A DNA stretch of 64,000 bases from Anthoceros angustus. Its lineage: Eukaryota > Streptophyta > Anthocerotopsida > Anthocerotales > Anthocerotaceae. Positions 19,431-32,386 of this stretch are shown here, piece by piece (the first letter of the stretch is position 1; each line of letters starts with the position of its first letter). The notes under the pieces are model-generated. The model worked only from the letters and a program-made list of their open reading frames with translations. It did no database searches and was not told the DNA's origin. Both the position numbers and the translations under genes were made by a program. The stretch lies in the NCBI GenBank assembly GCA_010909165.1, contig VJWM01000108.1, positions 372,001-436,000 of the forward strand, written 5' to 3'.

Positions 19431-19924
19431 CCGATCCAAACGCAGGATGCTTAATGACCACGTTCTTATAAATGTGTGTCCATTTGGCCTAAGCCATTTG
19501 GACACACAAGATATCAAGACAGTCCCAAGCTGCTCTGGATAGTGGTAGGCAATTTGAGAAAACATAACGAGTGGCTCCACATCACGACATTCCCAAACTA
19601 CTTAGGATAGTTATAGGTAGCTTGAGAAAGCATAGTTGGTGCAAATATTTTCAGGGAAGCATTTTTAGCAAGTAAATCCGATCCAAACACAGGATGCTTA
19701 ATAACCACATTCTTATAAATGTGTGTCCATTTGGCCTAAGCCATTTGGACACACAACACATCAAGACAGTCCCAAGCTGCTCTGGATAGTCGTAGGCAAT
19801 TTGAGAAAACATAGCGAATGGCTCCACATCACGACATTCCCAAACTACTTAGGATAGTTATAGGTAGCTTGAGAAAGCATAGTTGGTGCAAATATTTTCA
19901 GGGAAGCATTTTTAGCAAGTAAAT
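19431..19924. repeat. 247-bp tandem duplication containing a near-palindrome
   Basis: Copies at 19,431-19,677 and 19,678-19,924 both begin ccgatccaaa and end gcaagtaaat. Each contains tgtgtccatttggc followed by ctaagccatttggacaca, an imperfect palindrome that recurs near 25,790. Identity is very high. Confidence 0.88.
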
Positions 19925-20498
19925 ATATTATGCATTTTCATGCATAATTACTCAAGTCTCTAAGAGTTAAGTCCTATACATAACCAAATAAATCCTTTTC
20001 AGGGGATGAGAAGGCTTGTTTGAGAGTAGTGGGTTCTTCTGGGTCAATTCTTACTCTGAGTACACAAAAGTCCATCGAGTATGAGATGATGAACATATTA
20101 ATATTATTTATCTCCTCTGAATATGAGGTAAATCTATATAGTGTAAATACCATAGTAAGAATGAGAATTTCCCATTTAGCAAATGAAGATTTCCCATCTC
20201 GTTTTTTTGTATAAAGTCTCCACGTTTCCATTACCTACCTAGATGCTACCCTTAAGGATACTCCCGATCGCTAACGGAGTATATGTAATAGCTTTCCGAG
20301 ATAATATCTCGCAAAGCCGAACCTGCAGGCTATATGTGAAAGGCGGACCTGCCCTAACCCTACAGCCCTATTTACTCCCCGAGTCGCCCGTTAGGTTTCC
20401 TCTTTGTCGCTCGCCCTGTGTTTGCCGGGAGCGCGTGCGGCATCCGCTGTTGCTGGAATTCCCCTGTCGTTGCTCTTTGTGCACCCGCAGCCAGCAAG
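19925..20498. other. RPS23 upstream region
   Basis: No gene is recognised. Near 20,350 the string ccctaaccctaca resembles the telo-box (AAACCCTA type) often found upstream of plant ribosomal-protein genes. The roughly 100 bases before 20,499 are presumably 5' UTR. Confidence 0.45.
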
Positions 20499-21223
<725 letters not shown>

Positions 21224-21853
21224 ACATGTTAGAGGCAGGTCACGGGCAATTATCTGCCCTTTTTTGATATACTGTTTGTGGTGTAACAATAGTGGTTTGG
21301 AGTGCATCAACTTTGCCCGCCACTGCGTATCATTGGGACTTGCAAGACTGCTTCCATGTCATCCACTGGCTATGGAGAGTGGCGGAGCTCAAATTTTGAC
21401 CGCCAACCTTGATTTGAAAGGTCTACGAGTATGTAGCCAGCCGTGATGCTACGTTGGGTCCGTCGGGAGTGAATTTATCCTAATGCTGTAGTCCTGTCCG
21501 CAGCTTTGTGTACGAGCTACTATTTTGCTCTGATGGTCGTGATCGTTCACCGCTATCCTTTTGCGTCTTGTCCTACTGCGAACCTTTATTCTGGTTGTTC
21601 GTAGCGTCGTTCGTGATTTCCCGCAAGTCTTCCTTCTTAAACTTGTTGCAAGCTTCCTGCGAGTTCCCTCATCATTTTGCACGCAGCCACCAAGTTGGCT
21701 ACATGAAATTGAATTCCCTCGGTTCGACGCCTGTTTCTTCCGTTCCCGGCATTGTTGATGTTGCAGAATTTTTGTTCCTGCTTGCAAAGACCCCTCCATC
21801 CCGCCGCCTAGCGGAGGATATGGTGCCTGAATTGGAGCCTCTGTATTCAGGGG
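21224..21853. other. Spacer between RPS23 and PPR-C
   Basis: It contains the RPS23 3' UTR and the presumed PPR-C promoter. A plus-strand open frame (21,508-22,047) overlaps the PPR-C start in another phase and has no domain. Confidence 0.5.
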
Positions 21854-24800
21854 ATGGCAGAGTTGCTGGAGATGCCATCGATGCTTCCGCTCTCGAATTG
21901 TGCACGTCTCGAGTCTCAGTCTCAGTCCCAGTCTCAGCACACGCTATGGGTGCAGGCAAGCTCTGCGCTCGAGTCTCAACAGACGTTATGGGTGCAGGCA
22001 AGCTGGGCCCTTTCCGAGACCTGTTCCACCGCAGAAACAAGTTTTGAGGGGAGACGGGTCTCCAAGCATGGCTTCCTCTCAAATGGTTATGCTACTCATC
22101 GAAGCCCCCGGCATCCGGGCTTTAGGCACAGCGCACCCAAGGACACCAAAGACAAGCCTGGTTGGGCAGTGGATGGAGAGGTTGCCATGGAGAGTGTCCT
22201 GATGGAACGTTGTGAAGGGGCCAAGCTGAGGGACGCTGTTGGAGCCTTGGATCTCCTGGTGCAACGAGGATTTCCCGTCAGGGACTCTGTTTTCTACCGT
22301 GTCCTGAGCAGGTGCATTGCACAGAAGGATATGGCTCTTGGTGCTCGGGTTCACAAAATTGCTGCTAGAAGTGGGTGTGAGTCGAATCCCTACTTGGCCA
22401 ACCAGATTGTTGGCATGTATGCTTCTCTCGGCAGGCTGGATGATGCAGTGCAGGTTTTTCATGGAGTCACTCAACCCGATGCCTATCTATGGGCCACCAT
22501 TATCTTGGCTCATGTTCGTTGTGGGGAGCCCATGGAAGGTGTAAAGCTTTATCGACGTATGCGGGTTTCAAGTGTGGAGCCAGACAACCATGTGTTTGTG
22601 GCTGTTCTCAAGGCTTGTGCCGCTGCAGAGGATCTTGGTTGTGGCAAGGAGGTCCATGCTGAGATAGTGGCTAGTGCTGTGAAGGTCAATATGTTCGTTG
22701 GGAACAGTCTGGTGAGCATGTATGCGAAATGTGGGAGCTTGGAGGATGCGAGCAGGGTGTTTCGTGGGTTGCCGAGGAGAGATGTGGTGACATGGAATGC
22801 CATGATCGCAGGGTATAATCAGCAAGGGCTAGGTCGAGAGGCATTGGCTCTGTATGCTAGCATGGAGCAGGAGGGCACTCCAGCCAATCAGGTGACGTTT
22901 GTGTGCCTCCTGCAAGCATGTGCCAGTGTGGGAGAGTTGGAACAGGGCAAGCAGCTTCATCTTCAGATTCATGAAAGAAATCTGGAAGGTGATGTGTCTG
23001 TTGGCACCAGCTTGGTGGACATGTATTGCAAATGTGGGACCTTAGTGGATGCCCGGACAGTACTTGACAGATTGCCCACGAGAAATGTGGTCACGTGGAA
23101 TGCCATGATCTCAGGATATGTGCAGCAGGGTCTTGGTCATGAAGCCCTGGCTTTGTATGCAAGTATGCCAGAGGAGGGCATTACTTCCGCCAACAATGTT
23201 ACATTTGCGTGCCTGCTTCAAGCGTGTGCCAGCGTGGGAGCACTGCACGAGGGGAAGCAGCTCCATGCAGAAATTGATGAGAGGGGCCTAGATACTGATA
23301 CACTAGTAGGCAACTCCCTGGTGGACATGTATTCAAAATGTGGGAGCCTGAGGGATGCTCGTAGAGTGTTTGACAGCCTTCCCAGGAGAGATGTGGTGAC
23401 GTGGACTGCCATGGTCACAGCATACGCTGAGCAGGGCATGGGTTATGAGGCTCTCGGCCTGCATGCAAGAATGCAGCAGGAGGGCATCACCCCAGCCAAC
23501 GAGGTTACATTTGTGGCCCTCCTTCAAGCTTGTGCTGGAGTTCGAGCTTTGCCTCATGGAAAGGCACTTCATGTGCAGGTTCTGGAAAGGGGACTAGAAG
23601 CCGATTTATTCGTTGGTAGCGCCCTGGTTGACATGTACGCAAAATGCGGGAGTTTAGAAGATGCGCGCATAGTGTTTGACAGATTGCCCAAGAAAAATCT
23701 GGTGACATGGACAGCCATGCTTGCAGGGTATGTTCAATATGGGTTTGGTCAGGAAGCGCTTGATCTGTATGAAACTATGGAACTACAGGGCATTCAGTCT
23801 GCTAACCGTGTTACATTCATGTGCCTCCTCCAAGCATGTGCAAGAATCGGGGATCTGCACTACGGGAAACAGCTTCATTCACAGATTCAGGAAAGAGGAT
23901 TAGAAGCCGAGGTATCTGTCGGCAACTGCTTGGTGGACATGTATACGAAGTGTGGGAGCTTGGATGATGCTCGCATAGTCTTTGAAAGATTGCCAACTAG
24001 AGATGTGGTGACGTGGAATTCTATGATTGCAGGGTATATGCGGCAGGGTCTGGGTGGAGGGGCACTGGCTCTTTATGAAAGCATGCAGGAGGAGGGTCTC
24101 ACCTTGGCCAATCATGTCACATTTGTGTGTCTCCTTCAAGCATGTGGGAGTGTGGGAGCCCTCCAGAACGGGAAGCTGCTGCATACGCAGATTCGTGAAA
24201 GAGGCCTGGAATCTGATGATCATGTCGCCAGCAGCCTAATAGACATGTACTGCAAGTGTGGGAGCTTAGTAGATGCCCGCAGAGTGCTTGACAGAAGACC
24301 AATAGGAGATGTGGTGACCTGGAGTGCTCTGCTCAAAGGCTATGCTGAGAATAGCGACGGTCGTATGGCCGTACAATGTTTCGAAGAGATGCGTCAGCAA
24401 GGCGTTCAGCCGGATGAGACAACCTTCATATGTCTGCTGGTGGCTTGCAGTCATGCAGGCCTGGTGCGTGAGGGCCAGGAGTACTTCAGAATGATGCTCG
24501 AGGACTATGGTATTACACCCACCGACTATCACAGAAATTGCATGGTGGATCTTCTTGCACGATCAGGCCATCTTGACGAGGCAGAATACATGTTACAGAC
24601 AGTCTCCATGGAGCACCATGTCGTGGGCTGGACATCTCTGCTCAGTGCTTGCAAAGGCCACGGTGATGTAGAGCGGGGAAGACGATGTTTCGATCACCTT
24701 GTGAGACTGGAACCTGACAACGCAACTCCATATATTCTCTTGAGTAACATCCTCGCCAGTGAGGGGAGGTGGAAGGATGTGCTCAAGCTAGAAAGCCTGA

Positions 24801-25225
24801 GGAAGTCTGCAGGTGCCTGGAAGAAACCTGCGAAGGCATGCATTGAAGTGCAGAACAAGGTGCACGAGTTCACAGTGGGGGAAGATAGGTCAGAAATCTC
24901 ATCGAAGCTGAGGACCGTGACTGCAAGGTTGAAGGAGGAAGGAGGCCATGTGGCACAAACGGAGCTGGTGCTCAAAGCCGTGTCCGAGCGGGAGAAGGAA
25001 AATGCCTTGTGTGGGCACGCAGAGAAACTGGCCCTGGCTTACGGCCTGCTCAACACTCCAGATGGCACAACTTTGCTGGTCACAAAAAACCTGCGGATGT
25101 GCAGTGACTGTCACAGCAGCACCAAAATCATGTCACGTTTGGAGAAACGAGAGATCCTAGTCCGAGATGCCCACCGAGTCCATCGTTTCGTGGATGGGTC
25201 TTGCTCGTGTGGGGATCGGCATTGA
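21854..25225 (+). CDS. PPR-C: DYW-class PPR protein with seven P-L-S triplets (1,123 aa)
   Basis: Predicted organellar RNA-editing factor, intronless and fully open from an ATG at 21,854. The N-terminus has a Gln/Ser-rich stretch with a duplicated TLWVQAS segment. A decayed PDF-like block follows (HRSPRHPGFRH...DKPGW) that lacks the WWDNR part seen in PPR-A and PPR-B. Seven triplets recur every 101 residues: VGMYASLGRLDDA, VSMYAKCGSLEDA, VDMYCKCGTLVDA, VDMYSKCGSLRDA, VDMYAKCGSLEDA, VDMYTKCGSLDDA, IDMYCKCGSLVDA. E motifs (MVDLLARSGHLDEAE) and a DYW domain (GHAEKLALAYG, MCSDCH, CSCGDRH) end the protein. The PG box is KPAKACIEV, and the tail is Asp-Arg-His rather than Asp-Tyr-Trp. Confidence 0.96.
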   Translation: MAELLEMPSMLPLSNCARLESQSQSQSQHTLWVQASSALESQQTLWVQASWALSETCSTAETSFEGRRVSKHGFLSNGYATHRSPRHPGFRHSAPKDTKDKPGWAVDGEVAMESVLMERCEGAKLRDAVGALDLLVQRGFPVRDSVFYRVLSRCIAQKDMALGARVHKIAARSGCESNPYLANQIVGMYASLGRLDDAVQVFHGVTQPDAYLWATIILAHVRCGEPMEGVKLYRRMRVSSVEPDNHVFVAVLKACAAAEDLGCGKEVHAEIVASAVKVNMFVGNSLVSMYAKCGSLEDASRVFRGLPRRDVVTWNAMIAGYNQQGLGREALALYASMEQEGTPANQVTFVCLLQACASVGELEQGKQLHLQIHERNLEGDVSVGTSLVDMYCKCGTLVDARTVLDRLPTRNVVTWNAMISGYVQQGLGHEALALYASMPEEGITSANNVTFACLLQACASVGALHEGKQLHAEIDERGLDTDTLVGNSLVDMYSKCGSLRDARRVFDSLPRRDVVTWTAMVTAYAEQGMGYEALGLHARMQQEGITPANEVTFVALLQACAGVRALPHGKALHVQVLERGLEADLFVGSALVDMYAKCGSLEDARIVFDRLPKKNLVTWTAMLAGYVQYGFGQEALDLYETMELQGIQSANRVTFMCLLQACARIGDLHYGKQLHSQIQERGLEAEVSVGNCLVDMYTKCGSLDDARIVFERLPTRDVVTWNSMIAGYMRQGLGGGALALYESMQEEGLTLANHVTFVCLLQACGSVGALQNGKLLHTQIRERGLESDDHVASSLIDMYCKCGSLVDARRVLDRRPIGDVVTWSALLKGYAENSDGRMAVQCFEEMRQQGVQPDETTFICLLVACSHAGLVREGQEYFRMMLEDYGITPTDYHRNCMVDLLARSGHLDEAEYMLQTVSMEHHVVGWTSLLSACKGHGDVERGRRCFDHLVRLEPDNATPYILLSNILASEGRWKDVLKLESLRKSAGAWKKPAKACIEVQNKVHEFTVGEDRSEISSKLRTVTARLKEEGGHVAQTELVLKAVSEREKENALCGHAEKLALAYGLLNTPDGTTLLVTKNLRMCSDCHSSTKIMSRLEKREILVRDAHRVHRFVDGSCSCGDRH

Positions 25226-25714
25226 GTGCCATTTTGTATCTTTGTCCGGGTTGCATCTAGTCTGAGGTCTACCACCCTGCCAGCCTATGTTGCAACGTCG
25301 TACATACTGACAATTGTGCTGTGATGTAAGCTACAATGCACAGGCCAATGACATGGTGAGAATTCGAGGAGGTTGACAAGTGCACTAATCTGAATGTCAG
25401 ATGACAGTCTGCCATATTCTTCGTCCATTCGTACATCCACAGGTCATACGACCAATCTAAATCCGAGGCTGATGTCGGAAAAGTCCAACATACTTCTGAG
25501 TGCACCACAGCACATTTCTGATTTTTCTGCAGCCCACCTTCCTCTCTCTTATGCAGCGGGTAACATGGATCCCTTGACTGACCTACAATGCCCTCTTCCT
25601 TTCCCAGATTCCCAATGCACTTGTCTTTGGTTAAATTACGTCACTCCTCGGTTCCATCTCTTTCCCTTTTTTCTTTTATCCTTCTAGAAGAACCAATGGG
25701 ACGGCATTGTTGCT

Positions 25715-25830
25715 GTCATGGGACTTGTACAACTTGTAGCACGGTGTGCCTAAGCCTACTTGCACCAAGGCACACCGTCTAAGTATCCATGTGTGTCCAT
25801 TTGGCCTAAGCCATTTGTAAATATGTGAGT
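25715..25830. repeat. Interspersed repeat shared with 19,340-19,520
   Basis: Both places carry catgggacttg, cctaagc(c)tacttgcaccaa, catctaagta-like text and tgtgtccatttggcctaagc, in the same order. This is probably a non-autonomous element fragment of unknown class. Confidence 0.65.
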
Positions 25831-25889
25831 TACACAACATTGTCCTTAGCAATAGAAAGGACAATTCCAAGTGAAACCCTAAGGCATTT

Positions 25890-26200
25890 GAGACCCGCTA
25901 CTTACCAAGCAGCTAGTACGGTACGCTAAGTTCTTGGACATTTCAAACATGATACTTACCAGGCAGCAAGCAGCTGGTATGCTAAGTTCTGAAGTTCTTA
26001 AAACCCTAGGACGTTTGAGACCTGCTACGTACTGACCAGCTGGTATACTAAGTTTTGAAATCGCCATAAACGGTTACTAAGTTTTGAATTTGAGACCTGC
26101 TACTTACCAAGCATCTGGTATGCTCCATAAAATATTCCTAATTTTGAATTTGAGAACTGCTACTTACCAAGCATATGGTATGCTAAGTTTTAAATTCGGC
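25890..26200. repeat. Diverged tandem array, ~60-80 bp units
   Basis: About five copies of a unit built on gagacctgctacttaccaag, then c(a/t)ggtatgctaagtttt. Unit length varies. Confidence 0.7.
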
Positions 26201-27675
26201 AGAAAAGGCTGCGCTAAGTAAGTACGGAGAAAGTGCGAATCTAAGGTATCTGAGACCTTCCACTTACAAGCTTCATTATAAATTTAATAGACCGATGTCC
26301 AAATGTGTTGTATAATAATTTTTAACCTATGGAGATCTAAACGGTATTCATAATTTATCATGCTTTTTTTGAAATACGTAAAGAATATCACAAAAAGATG
26401 TATTACAATGTTGAACCTTGCCATAGCCTTCTTTCTTATTAGTGCAAGCAATTAAAGCAAGTAGAAGACAAAACGCCGTCCAATACAAGCCATTGTTTTT
26501 AGCCGATGAAATTTGTTGTTGACTTAAGTTTACCAACAATATAAAGTTTGAATGTAATTATTAATTTTTAAATTCATTTGGAATAATATAAACTTAAGGT
26601 AGGTCAAGAAAACAAGAGTGTTCACCAGAATTTGGCAGGGAACATTTTATTGAATAAGTAAAGCAAAGGTAGGCCTATCTACCATAAAATAGCTTGTGGA
26701 TCTCCCCAAGGGTATCCTAGTAATACATGATACCTTTTGCTGTAAAACTTATAAACAAAAGGATATCTTTTTTTCAATTTAGATATCTCTCTAGATATAG
26801 TTTTCTCTCTTTCAAGCTCAAATATACTATAACCCGAGCATAGCTCTCATTATTAATCATTTCTCCTAAAATATTACATCTTTTTTTGTATTTAAAAGAA
26901 ATAATATATAAATTTTCATAAACTTTTATATTTTTCCTACCACTAAATTATCTTACATTAAAAATAAAATTCTTCTACATTGAACCTACTTTTTTAATAT
27001 ACTTTTTAAAATTTATATAATTATTAATAATGATATATATAGCCTATGAAGAATTATATTATAATTTAAAATATTTAATGTTTTTGCACGAAGCACATCA
27101 TTTTCAAAAAATGGCCAAGAAAAAAAGTGTTTTATGCTCAGGCCATCTACACCAAAAGAGCGTAAAACACATAAACGCTTTTCAAGATTTAAGAGTTCTT
27201 CAATTTGCTTGAAACAAATAAGATATAAAGTATATGCAGCACAAGATCATAACAAAAACTATCTCAAAAGGATAATTGGAATACCAATGTTCCATGTAAA
27301 AACCAGTTTAGACCAATAAATTAACTGAATAATTTACATAATATATAGATGTAAAATATATGGAGCCACTAAAAATAGGTGCATAAGTTTTCGCTATGAT
27401 CAATGTGTTTAAATGTATGTATTTCCTCAATGTATTACTTGCATATATCTACTTACTCAACTTCTTAGTATTCAATGCTTGAATGTCTTATGGGTCTACA
27501 TTTTGTTGCTGAAAGATTTCTTATGTTTTCTTATGCAAAAGTTCTTCATAACTAAGTTAGAAAAAGGTCTCTTTCTCAGCACTAGGCTCAAGTTCAAGAG
27601 TTCTTCCGTATAGTTACACTATTAATCAATGAGTTGCAAACAAGTGATGAAGCCTATTCTTGACCAAGATTAATA

Positions 27676-28993
27676 ATGTCAGAATCGCAATTTAATTTCT
27701 CGGGTACAGGTAAGAAATCTTCAATGAATTTGAAATCTTGGTTTCCATACTATATTGATCAAAATTAATTTCAATATTAACACTTCTATTCAGATGCATT
27801 AAAAACACATTGTACCAAACTTCTTGGCCATGGTGGATATGGTCTCGTGAGTATTGGGTCAAAAAAGAAATTCAAAACATCCCAAGGGGCTCCTTCAAGC
27901 ATGAGCATGATGCGTTTGGACAAAATCATGTAGTACTAATGTAAAGTTATAGTATACTCTTTTCACGGCCTATAAAACATGGAGGAAAAATCAATTCTAC
28001 AATTGTATCCTTTGTGGGAAAAAGCAGTTTGCTAGATCTTAGTACGTGCTGATTATTCACATTATGGATGAACAGGAAAGCGTATAATCTCGTATCCAGG
28101 AGAAGGGCCATGGAGCCTTGGAATAAAACGATTGATGCATGCCCTTGTAGATTTGGAGCATCAATTTTCTTTCAAACCTCCTATAAGGCCTGGACCTATG
28201 CCATATCGTACCCAAAAACAACCATTCTTTTTGAAACGTCGTTATCCTCTTTTCACATTTGATGAGACTAATAAAGGTACCAATATATGATGAATATAAT
28301 TCTACTACAAAATCTAACAAATATATATTAAACAAGATTCCATGAAAACTGAATATGTGATTTATATTTCAGGTGTTATGATCTTAGAAGCTTTTGGTAA
28401 TAAGAAAGATAAGCCTCCTAGAGCTAAGAACCCCTTATTTGGGCGTACCAACATCGATAATGTTTGGTCTCTGAATCCTTCAATTGCACGTCGCGAGTTG
28501 GATCCAAAGACCAAAGAGGTTTACATTGTATTTACAAAAAACAATTGTTGCTATATTTTATATTTATCATGTATTTTTTCTTCATACTTCACTATTTACT
28601 TTTGATCTAATATGTTTATGTATCACACTCACTATTTGATTCTTGTCAATGAAGGTTTTATTTTACATTATAGGAAATCAACGGTGGAGTATTAAAAAGC
28701 CCTTTAAATTTTCACACCCCGACTTAGAATGTGATGTAAATTTAATGCTGCCAGAATTGATGGTGCGTGTGGCGCATCGGATGTTACACAACGATTTGGA
28801 TGAAGAAGCATCTGGCAAAATTGAAGACAATGTTGTTTGTTATTCAACGGCGTACTTATCTATGAATTGCCACATTGCGAGAAGGGCGACAATCCTTCGG
28901 TTCACGTATGAGCTTGTAACGGATTTTTTCCACCCTGAAATTGAAACCCCGTTTGCAAGATCTGATGAGGCATATCTTAAGGCCACATTATAA
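27676..28993 (+). CDS. Candidate multi-exon gene of unknown function in AT-rich DNA
   Basis: I do not recognise the product. Possible exons with GT-AG boundaries: 27676-27709 (MSESQFNFSGT), 27794-27929 (DALKTHCTKLLGHGGYGLV...), 28076-28274, 28373-28518 (GVMILEAFGNKKDKPPRAKN...SLNPSIARRELDPKTKE) and 28674-28993 (ending FARSDEAYLKATL). Exons 1-2 and 3-4 join in phase. The 2-3 junction is out of frame by one base for the longer exon-3 reading. In exon 5 the frame shifts at a cccc run near 28,718, which one extra C would repair. The composition is hydrophilic, with no signal peptide or membrane segment. It is either a real gene with consensus errors or a pseudogene. Confidence 0.35.
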
Positions 28994-29135
28994 TAACGTT
29001 TAGTTTCATGAAAACAACCTTGTAAGTGTAGAATCTCTTAGATATAGAGGGTTGGTATATGAAGGAGGCTATGGTTCTCTTCACCCGAGTGCACAAGGTG
29101 CGTGGACCACGAGCGAACAAGCATGCACATTACCA

Positions 29136-29234
29136 ATATTGCGTGGTACATCCGCACTACTGATATTGCGTGGTGCGCACTGTGGATATTGCGTGGTGCA
29201 TGCGCACTGCTGATATTGCGTTGTGCGCATTGTG
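29136..29234. repeat. Short tandem repeat built on atattgcgtggtgc
   Basis: Four copies of (g)atattgcgtggt(a/g)c at roughly 25-30 bp intervals, with a variable gcactg(c/t)-type second half. Confidence 0.7.
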
Positions 29235-29967
29235 TGATTTTTGATCATATGGCAACAATGAATGTACTGACGTGGCTTGCTCTAATACTCGGGAAGGACA
29301 ACAGTATGACTGCGACTTTACTTGCTTTCTTATGGCTTGTGGGGGAACCGCAGCTTCGCTTTGAAGTTAACAGGGGCTCATTATAAAGACCAATAGAAGT
29401 AGTATAACCGTTTTTCACTTTCCAACTCTTTCCACCATTTTTTTCATGGGTTATAATTAGAATTTTTTTCCTTATCATCGACCCATTTTATTTGGCACGC
29501 TGGTTCCTGAATGTAAGACCAAGCTGCAACGTGTAACAAACTCTATTTTATCTATATTTCTATTCATTTATCTATCTCTTTAAATGAGCCAAACATTTCC
29601 GCAGTCCTACTAAGAGAAAGGCTTCAAAGTCCTTTCCACATCTCAATTGATGTTTTTGAGCGTCTATTATGGTAACATATGAGAAATAACTAAAGCATGA
29701 CAACACCAAGAGAACTATCATTCAAGCATTGTCGTTAAACATTCTCTAAATTGATGGTGGGAATGATAGGATTTCATAAAAGACCTTACTTCTAGTTCTA
29801 GTTAAGATGAAAGTACTACCTGGTTTTAATAGAACCGGAGACATAGGCAGGAGATCTACTTTTTTTTTTTAATAGTGAATAGATCAGATATTTACATTCC
29901 ACTTAATTTAGAGAATCCCCTTGAAAGACTCTTACAATACGAAAGATAACAAGCTAAGAGGCCCCAT

Positions 29968-30180
29968 AAAGCCTTACAACCCAACGGGTGGCACCCTATC
30001 CCAGGGCCTTACAACAAAGGCCCTCTTTGCGGGGACACAATAAAGTTCATATGTTAGACAGCCTCAAAAGGCCTTACAATAAATGGGGCCTTGCCACCCT
30101 ATCCCCGACCTTACAACAAGGGCCGTCTATGTGGGAACACAATGGAGATCATATTTTAGACAGCTGCAAAAGGCCTTACA
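29968..30180. repeat. ~100-bp direct repeat, 2.1 copies (aaggccttacaa motif)
   Basis: aagccttacaa or aaggccttaca recurs at about 29,968, 30,068 and 30,168, with caccctatccc and ttagacagc between. It is diverged and non-coding. Confidence 0.75.
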
Positions 30181-32386
30181 TCTTATGAGAGCCCTTAAAG
30201 CCTTCACCGAAAGTAGGCAACCAAAGTCTTAGACTGATCAGGGATGAGATGGCTCGGGTTGTGTGACACCCCATCCCGGTAATGATCTTACCAAAGGGTC
30301 TCTTAACTTAATCAATGAACTCATAGTTGCCGTATCACTTGAAAAAATATTTCCCTTTGTCTAAGCGAGAACTGGACACATAGGATAGAGTTCTTTAAAA
30401 CTTCATAGTGAAGTGTTCATGGGGTGGATGATTGCTGGGATGTGGTGCTTACCCAAAAGGTATTTCAACGGATTGTTCAATCTAAGCTAGGAATAAGGAT
30501 ACACTATAAACAAAATAACATTTCCTTTTATTTACAAGATTTGCGTTGGAGGATAAACTGCTGCCTTTGTTGGCTAGCGCATTGAAAAAGATGGACATCA
30601 ATCCCTTTACCTCCCATATGGGTTCCAAGCGACCAACTACAACAATAAGAATCGTATTTATGTCATCGTGTAATGTAATGAAGCACACCTTTTGTAGAGT
30701 GAACTGAATCAATTGCATATGAATAATTGCGTTGAGCTACTTCCCAAGTTTTTAAATACCACTATACTAGATCCACCCTACAAAAGATGTGTTTCATTAC
30801 ATTACATTCAATTACGTATGTGGCCGTTCGCACGAGGAACCTACATGACTTCATATTGCATATTACAACCAACTTAATATTTTGTGTAATATTTTATATT
30901 AATTATAATAAAAATACTTTAACATAAAAATATCATTATATTTTAGTATATAAGATAATATATATTTAAAATTATTTAAACGTATATTATTAAATTTATT
31001 AAATCTATTATTTATATTATTTTAAAATAATATAAATTATGTGTGCGTGCTTCTAATGAATTGCTATAATGCAATGTAATGATTCCGAGTCACAATAAGG
31101 CTAGTGTGTTGTGATCGGTGGAGGGAAGGAAACCGAATGTTTGGACGTTGATTGGGCTACCAACCGGATAGGTAGATGGATATGAACAGTGTAGGAAGAT
31201 GATAAGGATAGACGCACTGAGCACATGATGAGGATCGCGGGAGTGGCGGGCTTTGGGCGCATGCAGACACAGCGAATCTCTGTCGTCAAATCTCGCAGAT
31301 GGCGATTCTCTGAAATGTACACCTACGGCGTACATATAATGTTGTAGAATTCGTTCCCAGGACATACATACATACAAACATACATACGTTTTCGTCAGGT
31401 TTCTCGTCAGGACATACATTGCGCTGCTGCTACAGGCGGCAGCAACCCATGTGGCTGTCCACATTGCTTCCTGTCATTGTGTCATTGGAAGGCCACCGAC
31501 ACGGAATTACGCTCGCTATATATCCGATCTTGTGAGCAGGTGGGCTGCTCCATACCTGCCACCCAGCAGCATGTTGGGTTCTATGGATCCGCGGCAGCCA
31601 TGCATCATGCAAGAAATGCTGCTTTCTTCCTTCCTTCCTTCCTTCAGGAAACCCAACCCTACTTACAGACAGGACAGACAGACAGACGGGGCGTGGAGAA
31701 GGCAGCTGCAGAAGAGATGAAGATCTGCACCTGCTTGGTGTCCTTGGTGACTTTTGCGGAGAGCAGGTTAGGAAGCTCCAAACCGAGCTGCATCGTGGCC
31801 AGCCACAGCCGAGTGCTGTCGACGAGGGCTGGGCATGACATTTTAGATAAATATTGGCACTCCTTCCTAGGCAAGGCAAAGGCAAGGAAGCCGAACGTTG
31901 CAATCTTGGAAAGCTGCAGGTTCTAATCCCGACAACAAAGGAGGGAGCAACAGGCATGCCTCCAGTGTGAGCGGTGAAGAGAAAGGGGATGGATCTACAT
32001 CAGCTGCTCACGGTCTGGGAGCCCAGGAGCTGCAGCGGATCATCCTGTATCTGCAGGGCCTCGGTGACGTGGTCACAGGAAAAATTCCTGCCAGGGATCA
32101 TCCAACACAGTCTACCAATCCTCTACCCAAACAAGGTTGTGGTGGTGGAAAAACTTGCCTCCCCTTGCCATGTACCTGCCCCATATGCCTTGCCATGTGA
32201 AGGAACCCTTCTCACATGCGCATCGCCATGTGCCTCCCCTTGCCTAAGCTGCAGAAGCAGCAGCAGCAGCTTCCTGTGAGAAGGAAGGTCGGGTGGTGCA
32301 AAAACTGGGCAAGGATTGGCCAGAAGATAGAATGGGCTTTCCTGATGAGGAAAGGAGAACGGGGGCAAGGCTGGCAGGGAGAAGGA

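Larger units (their letters stand above)
25226..27675. other. AT-rich, repeat-bearing intergenic region
   Basis: No convincing gene. It holds a copy of the interspersed repeat also present near 19,340-19,520, and a diverged tandem array at 25,890-26,200. From about 26,250 on the DNA is strongly AT-rich. A 61-codon frame at 27,134-27,319 (PKERKTHKRFSRFKSSS) is the only weak coding hint; it could be an upstream exon of the candidate gene below. Confidence 0.5.
28994..32386. other. Intergenic, AT-rich then mixed; no gene supported
   Basis: It contains two local repeats (listed), long AT-rich tracts at 30,880-31,040, and simple-sequence runs: catacata near 31,365-31,390, cttcc near 31,625-31,647 and gaca near 31,673-31,690. 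Open frames at 31,090-31,957 read through these runs and have no domains. Confidence 0.55.

Noticed and set aside
25900-31080. Horizontally transferred or organellar DNA island
   Set aside because: The low GC is striking, but no organellar gene, rRNA or bacterial-type gene was seen. Intron-like junctions and plant-type repeats fit ordinary nuclear AT-rich intergenic DNA.
31430-31957. 175-codon minus-strand and overlapping plus-strand frames
   Set aside because: They read through cttcc and gaca microsatellites, and neither shows conserved motifs.
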